DNA of 64,000 nt from SIG565 sp045613385 (GTDB taxonomy: Bacteria > Bacillota > Clostridia > Oscillospirales > Acutalibacteraceae), in the NCBI GenBank assembly GCA_045613385.1, contig JAZLAW010000011.1, positions 1 to 64,000 on the forward strand, read 5' to 3'. Positions within the stretch are counted from its first letter, which is position 1, and every line of letters starts with the position of its first letter. Positions 59,758 to 64,000 of this stretch are shown here, one piece after another. The notes under the pieces were generated by a model, which saw only the letters and a program-made list of their open reading frames with translations, was not told where the DNA came from and did not search any database. A program made the translations under genes and the position numbers.

Positions 59758-61113
59758 CTATCTATCACCTTTTTTTCGTAGTAAAAGTGCTACCGTCTCT
59801 ATGTGCGCAGTATTTGGGAACATATCAACAGGTGTGTATTCGGTTAATTCATACCCGAATTCTGAAAGAATAGCTGCATCACGCGCAAAGGTTGAGCAGT
59901 CGCACGAAATATATACAATACGCTCGGGTGAAAAGTTGCTTGCAATAATATTAAGCAGTTTTTCATCGCAACCTTTTCTTGGCGGGTCGACAATTATGGT
60001 GTCGGGCTTTAATGACTTTTCAGATAACTGCCCGGCCGCAAATGCCGCATCTCCGCAAATAAATTCACAGTTTTCAATACCGTTGATTTTTGCGTTTTCC
60101 TTTGCATCGGCCACCGCTTCGGGTACGATTTCAACACCAATCACCCGTTTTGCCATACGCGACATAGAAAGTCCTATTGTACCCGCACCGCAATATAAAT
60201 CAAGTATTATCTTGCCTTGGGGAAGCGCATATTCTGCCGCTTTTTCATATAACTTTTCCGCCATAGTTCTGTTGACCTGATAAAAAGACAAAGGCGAAAT
60301 CCTTATTTTAACACCGCAGAGAATATCGGTTATATAACCGTCCCCAAAAAGAACAACACACTCATTTCCTAAAATCACATTGGTGTCGCGCTTGTTTTTA
60401 TTAATCTGAACACTTTTTAAGTTACTGCCAAGAAGCTCTTTTAAATTATCTATCAACAGGTCTGAATGGGGAATGGAGTCCCCGTTGATTACTAATACCA
60501 CCATTATTTCATCGGTAGCAAATGCTTTGCGGATATAAATATGGCGGATAAGACCGCGGTGGAGTTCTTCATTATAAACAGAGATGTTTTTTTGTTTAAT
60601 AAAATCTGTCACGACCTTTAATATATTTGAAAATATTTCAGGTTGCAAAAGGCAGTTATCGTTTTCAATTATACGATGTGAGTGTGGCGCGAAAAAACCC
60701 GCATTACCGCTTAAGGATACAGGGTATTGCGCTTTATTACGGTAGTGACACACGTTCTCTGCATAAATGATGTCTTTTGGGAGTAAATCAATTCCGCCGA
60801 TTCTTTTTACGGCGTCGTAAACCTTGTTTTGTTTTATTTCACATTCCGCACTATATGTAATATGTCTATAAACACATCCGCCACAGGTTTTAAATACCTT
60901 GCAGTCGGGTGTTTTTCTGTTTATTGAAGGGGTTAAAATTTCTTCAAGTCTTGCATATGCATAGGTTTTTTTAACCTTTACGACCTTAGCTCGTATTATA
61001 TCTCCCTTCGCGGCAAGGGGGACAAAAACCGCCATACCGTCTAAGTGACCAACACCGCTGCCGGTTGATGAGTAACCGTCTATTTCCAATATAATTTCAT
61101 CGTTTTTATTCAT
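59758..61113 (-). CDS. rlmD: TrmA/RumA-type RNA (uracil-5-)-methyltransferase
   Basis: The 451-residue SAM-dependent enzyme methylates uracil C5 in rRNA (RlmD-like) or tRNA. An N-terminal TRAM domain (about 1-60: GHLDGMAVFVPLAAKGDIIRAKVVKV) is followed by a [4Fe-4S] motif around CKVFKTCGGCVYRH, SAM motifs ILDLYCGAGTIGLSMS and VDPPRKGCDEKL, and the catalytic Cys in YISCDCSTFARD. Length is normal. Target base (U747, U1939 or U54) cannot be fixed. It lies 8 bp after maf. Confidence 0.9.
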   Translation of the reverse strand: MNKNDEIILEIDGYSSTGSGVGHLDGMAVFVPLAAKGDIIRAKVVKVKKTYAYARLEEILTPSINRKTPDCKVFKTCGGCVYRHITYSAECEIKQNKVYDAVKRIGGIDLLPKDIIYAENVCHYRNKAQYPVSLSGNAGFFAPHSHRIIENDNCLLQPEIFSNILKVVTDFIKQKNISVYNEELHRGLIRHIYIRKAFATDEIMVVLVINGDSIPHSDLLIDNLKELLGSNLKSVQINKNKRDTNVILGNECVVLFGDGYITDILCGVKIRISPLSFYQVNRTMAEKLYEKAAEYALPQGKIILDLYCGAGTIGLSMSRMAKRVIGVEIVPEAVADAKENAKINGIENCEFICGDAAFAAGQLSEKSLKPDTIIVDPPRKGCDEKLLNIIASNFSPERIVYISCDCSTFARDAAILSEFGYELTEYTPVDMFPNTAHIETVALLLRKKGDR

Positions 61114-61121
61114 AATTTATC

Positions 61122-61685
61122 CTACATTATTTTTTCAAAATTTTCGAATTCACGTTTCAGTCGGGCAACGGGGAGACCTACTATATTAAAAAAGTCACCG
61201 TCGATTTTTTTAACAAGGGTAGAGCCGAATCCCTGAATTCCGTATGCGCCGGCTTTATCTTTGTATTCTTCGGTGTCAAGATAGTCTTCAATTTCCTTTT
61301 TACTAAGCGGATAAAACTCAACAAGAGAAGTCACCGAAAAACTATATGTTTTATTATTCTTACAGATAGCGCAACCCGTAATCACTTTATGGGTATTGCC
61401 TGAGAGTAAATTTAACATCATTTTAGCATCTTGCCTGTCTTTAGGTTTACCAAGCATTATATCACCTAAAAATACAGCGGTATCAGAGCCGATAACGGTA
61501 TCCGTTGGGTTATCTTTTGAGATATGCAAGGCTTTCTGCACAGCCAAAAACTCCGGCGCAGACAGTGGATTAATACCTTTTGGCAAAACTTCTTCGATAT
61601 CGGCGGGTAAGCAGATGAAATTTTGTATTATAAGTTTAAGCAGTTCTTGACGTCGGGGAGATGCCGAAGCCAATATGTATTTCAT
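61122..61685 (-). CDS. maf: Maf-family nucleotide pyrophosphatase
   Basis: The 187-residue protein is a Maf house-cleaning pyrophosphatase that hydrolyses modified or canonical dTTP/UTP. The N-terminal ASASPRRQELLKLI and the middle SDTAVFLGDIMLGKPKDRQDAKMMLNLLSGNTHKVITGC motifs are diagnostic; GAYGIQGFGSTLVKKIDGDFFNIVGLPV completes the fold. It is at the edge of the phage module. Confidence 0.95.
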   Translation of the reverse strand: MKYILASASPRRQELLKLIIQNFICLPADIEEVLPKGINPLSAPEFLAVQKALHISKDNPTDTVIGSDTAVFLGDIMLGKPKDRQDAKMMLNLLSGNTHKVITGCAICKNNKTYSFSVTSLVEFYPLSKKEIEDYLDTEEYKDKAGAYGIQGFGSTLVKKIDGDFFNIVGLPVARLKREFENFEKIM

Positions 61686-61839
61686 TTTATTTCACCCATT
61701 TCTATCCTAATTCTTAAGTATTTTACCACAATTTTTAAAAAAGTGCATTATTTTCTTAAAAAAAGCTTTGAAAATAAGAAGATGTCGGTGAATGTCGCAA
61801 AATGAAACGATATAATTCTGGTGTCAGGAGGGACAACGA

Positions 61840-62103
61840 ATGGCAAAAAACAAAACGCTTAAAGAAATAATGCTCACACTCTTAAAACAAAAAGCGAGTG
61901 AAGGGGAGAGCAAAGTATTGGAAGAACTCGGTTTCAAATTAAAAAATCCGACCAGGCAGACCGTTATTATGGCCGCACTTTATAAAAAGGCATCGGGCGG
62001 AGATTTGAGTGCAATTAAAGAGCTGCGTTCCATTGTGTCAGACACACCGACTGACAACTTATATTCAGGGGTGGTGATGATTGTTGATGACATCAAAAAT
62101 TAA
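61840..62103 (+). CDS. Probable phage terminase small subunit
   Basis: The 87-residue protein is short and highly charged, with helices around LKEIMLTLLKQKASEGESKVLEELG. Its position directly before a large terminase, whose start codon at 62087 lies inside this gene, argues for a small terminase or DNA-recognition partner; the sequence itself gives no certain family. The start follows AGGAGGGACA. A TATAAT-like box lies near 61810 with a weak -35. It starts the phage region right after maf. Confidence 0.6.
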   Translation: MAKNKTLKEIMLTLLKQKASEGESKVLEELGFKLKNPTRQTVIMAALYKKASGGDLSAIKELRSIVSDTPTDNLYSGVVMIVDDIKN

Positions 62104-63385
62104 AATTTCAGATATTGTCGGCGGCGGCTATGATGATTTTTGAAAAGATAAAAACCGATACCGTGTCTTAAAGGGCGGCAAGGGGTCAAAAAAATCTACT
62201 ACCACTGCACTTAATTTGATTTACAGGCTTATGAAATATAAAGGAAGTAATCTGCTTGTAGTCCGCGCGGTTATGAACACTCACAGGGATTCGACCTTTG
62301 CCCAGCTTAAATGGGCGCAGGAAAAATTAGGGGTTTCGCATTTATGGCAGAACACGGTGTCACCGATGGAGATGATATATAAGCCAACAGGACAAAAGAT
62401 ACTTTTTCGCGGTTTTGATGATGTTTTAAAATTGGCATCAACCACTGTGAACAAGGGACATCTCTGTTTTGTCTGGATAGAAGAAGCGTTTGAAATAGAA
62501 CGCGAAGAAGATTTTGAAAAACTTGATTTATCGGTGCCACGCGGAAGTGTTCCTGCGGGACTTTTCAAGCAGACTACAATAACCTTTAACCCGTGGAGTG
62601 AAAAACACTGGCTAAAAAGGAGATTTTTCGATATAAAAGATAAAAATGTATCCTGCTATACTACAAACTATCTTTGCAACGAGTTTTTAGATACTACAGA
62701 TCGTGCGGTTTTCGAGAGTATGAAAAATACAAATCCATCTCGGTACAGTGTCGCAGGACTTGGCAACTGGGGTATTTCGGAAGGACTGGTTTTTGAAAAT
62801 TATACCGCAGAAGTCCCCAATATACCGGCAGAGCAGATGTGGAAATGGAAACATTTTTTCGGTCTTGATTACGGATATACCAACGACCCTACGGCCTTTA
62901 TAGCCATTATGGTTAATAACGTAGATAAACTGATTTATGTTTACGATGAGTTTTACAAATGCCGTATGCTCAACAGTGAAATAGCCGAGATGATAAAGAA
63001 AAAAGGGTATGCAAAAGAGAAAATACGAGCCGACTGTGCAGAGCCTAAATCGAATGATGATTTACGCAGACTCGGTATAGGGCGCATAATGCCATCCGTC
63101 AAGGGTAGTGACAGTATAATAAACGGCATTATGCATATAAGCGAGTACAAAATATATGTTAATCCGCGGTGTGTAAACACTCTTAAAGAATTATCAAGTT
63201 ATGTGTGGGAAAAGGGCACCGTGGGCAACAGAAATATGCCGAAAGACAAAGATAATCATCTGATGGACGCGCTAAGATATGCTTTTCAGGATGTAAAATT
63301 TTTTCACCCCGAAGCCACAGATGGTATAAAGCAGACTGCCAACAGCGGTATAACACAAAGAGATATAAGTGGAGGATGGATTTAA
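62087..63385 (+). CDS. Phage terminase large subunit (PBSX-like) with in-frame TGA
   Basis: This is the ATPase/nuclease motor that packages phage DNA. The frame from ATG 62087 codes 18 residues, then TGA at 62141-62143, then continues with NRYRVLKGGKGSKKSTTT (Walker A), FVWIEEAFEIE (Walker B) and the C-terminal nuclease with FFGLDYGYTNDPTAF and DKDNHLMDALRYAFQD. Relatives usually have Trp where TGA sits, in a YDDFW-K context, as I recall. The largest downstream open frame, from ATG 62216, lacks Walker A and would be inactive as an ATPase. Either TGA is read as an amino acid, or a TGG to TGA change has killed the gene, or it is a sequence error. Confidence 0.85.
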
Positions 63386-63564
63386 TGTTAATAGTAACAA
63401 TAATTATGACAGGTTTTGCATTTTTCCTTTTAGGAATTATTTTAGGAAACATATATGGCGGTAGCGCAGGTAAAAGATGCGCACAAAGAAAAATGCCGAA
63501 CAAAATGAAAGTATCTGCCGATTACAAAAATTTTTACGAATATGACGGCAGTGAACAAATTTAA
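63385..63564 (+). CDS. Small membrane protein in the phage module
   Basis: The 59-residue product begins with a strongly hydrophobic segment (LIVTIIMTGFAFFLLGIILG) and ends in a basic, hydrophilic tail. The ATG at 63385 shares a base with the terminase stop and has GGAGG 9 bp upstream; an ATG at 63376 lies directly on that site and is unlikely. I do not recognise the family. Its spot between terminase and a scaffold-like gene is where many phages have their portal gene, which is not seen here. Confidence 0.65.
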   Translation: MLIVTIIMTGFAFFLLGIILGNIYGGSAGKRCAQRKMPNKMKVSADYKNFYEYDGSEQI

Positions 63565-63579
63565 AAAGGAGTTTTTAAT

Positions 63580-64000
63580 ATGGAAGAAATCAACAACACT
63601 AATTCGGCGGCACCATCCGCAGAAATAAAAGGGGAAGACAAAGAACTTGAGGTCACCATACCCGAAGTTGAAGGTCCACCCGCACAGAGTGAAATACGTG
63701 TTAAATTCAATAAAGAAATACGTACACTCACACCCGATGAAGCGGTTACTTTAGCGCAGAAAGGTCTTAAATACGATATGGTAAGTGAAGACCTGAAGCG
63801 ATTAAAGAATCTTGCAGGAGCAAGTGGTAAAAACATATCAGACTACATAACCGAAATTGAAAATCAAACAAGCATAGCCCACAAAAAAGCTTTGTTAGAC
63901 TCTTGTTCGGGGAATAGCGAGATGGTTGAGCACATTATGCAACTTGAAGGCGCACAGTCGGGTAATGAACCTACGGGATTTGATGAAATATTAAGGGAGT
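63580..64000 (+). CDS. Scaffold-like phage protein, cut by the window end
   Basis: An open frame of 140 codons runs from ATG 63580 (after AAGGAG) to the window edge without a stop. The first 40 residues are acidic and disordered-looking; then comes IRVKFNKEIRTLTPDEAVTLAQKGLKYD and a helical charged region with DLKRLKNLAGAS. This resembles capsid scaffolding or assembly proteins but no specific family is certain. Confidence 0.55.
   Translation, partial: MEEINNTNSAAPSAEIKGEDKELEVTIPEVEGPPAQSEIRVKFNKEIRTLTPDEAVTLAQKGLKYDMVSEDLKRLKNLAGASGKNISDYITEIENQTSIAHKKALLDSCSGNSEMVEHIMQLEGAQSGNEPTGFDEILRE

Noticed and set aside
59743..59770. Strong inverted repeat as the terminator of the rlmD gene
   Set aside because: AGGTGATAGATA/TATCTATCACCT overlaps the rlmD stop but on the minus strand no T-run follows; the T-run is on the other side, where no gene ends. 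It may be a control site or a partial terminator.
1..64000. The left-edge element and the right-edge phage genes being one prophage
   Set aside because: About 60 kb of ordinary chromosomal genes lie between them; nothing in the sequence links them.
1..64000. CRISPR array, cas genes or restriction-modification systems
   Set aside because: I looked for regular short repeats with spacers and for methylase or Cas motifs and saw none.

Overview
The window looks like chromosome of an anaerobic, low-GC, Gram-positive bacterium of class Clostridia, probably an uncultured gut relative of the Oscillospiraceae/Ruminococcaceae. The evidence is an NADH-linked trimeric [FeFe]-hydrogenase, pyruvate formate-lyase, a clostridial-type single-chain PurL, an AICAR transformylase paired with an archaeal-type IMP cyclohydrolase, a PyrR-type attenuator, a ZTP riboswitch, AGGAG-type ribosome binding sites and many U-tailed terminators. 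Species assignment is inference; no rRNA gene is present.

Layout. 1-2456 is the right end of an integrated element with a large serine recombinase, sitting inside a polysaccharide deacetylase gene whose 5' part remains at about 2457-2976. 3190-11339 is one operon: NuoE-like protein, a six-gene block (two DRTGG proteins, two HATPase proteins, a HydS-like hydrogenase homologue, a PHP phosphoesterase), then ferredoxin-like protein, HydB and HydA, behind a Rex-like operator. 11382-18153 (minus) holds ComEC, a phosphoribosyltransferase, HIT protein, AlaRS, an acyltransferase-fold protein and a YitT protein. 18276-22200 holds an NhaC antiporter, a TtcA-like protein and a dipeptidase. A tRNA-Leu with a wrecked tandem copy follows. 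22711-33935 (minus) is the purine operon purE-C-F-M-N-O-H-D-L behind a ZTP riboswitch; 34156-42923 (minus) is the pyrimidine operon pyrC-carB-pyrK-D-F-E-B-I behind a PyrR-type attenuator. Together they take PRPP to IMP and carbamoyl phosphate to UMP; carA is not in the cluster. 43264-46354 is a pyruvate formate-lyase locus with the glycyl-radical domain on a separate gene, followed by a PutP symporter. 47970-57084 is a set of membrane, envelope and efflux genes.

The most unusual region is 57119-59699. A tRNA-Arg(CCU) gene is split in its anticodon loop by about 2.5 kb. Its 3' half is at 57119-57162 and its 5' half at 59661-59699, and both carry the same 8-bp CTTAGGAG. The insertion holds an ECF sigma factor, an anti-sigma factor, a membrane protein, direct repeats of ATTAGCA spaced 11 bp apart near both ends, and a complete, different tRNA-Arg(CCU). 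It appears to destroy a host tRNA and bring a replacement, which the host tRNA promoter could transcribe. No integrase is visible in it.

The right edge (61840-64000) is the start of a phage packaging module whose large terminase has an in-frame TGA just ahead of the Walker A motif. Other anomalies are a PurF lacking the N-terminal glutaminase cysteine and a GT2-GtrA-phosphodiester glycosidase fusion.
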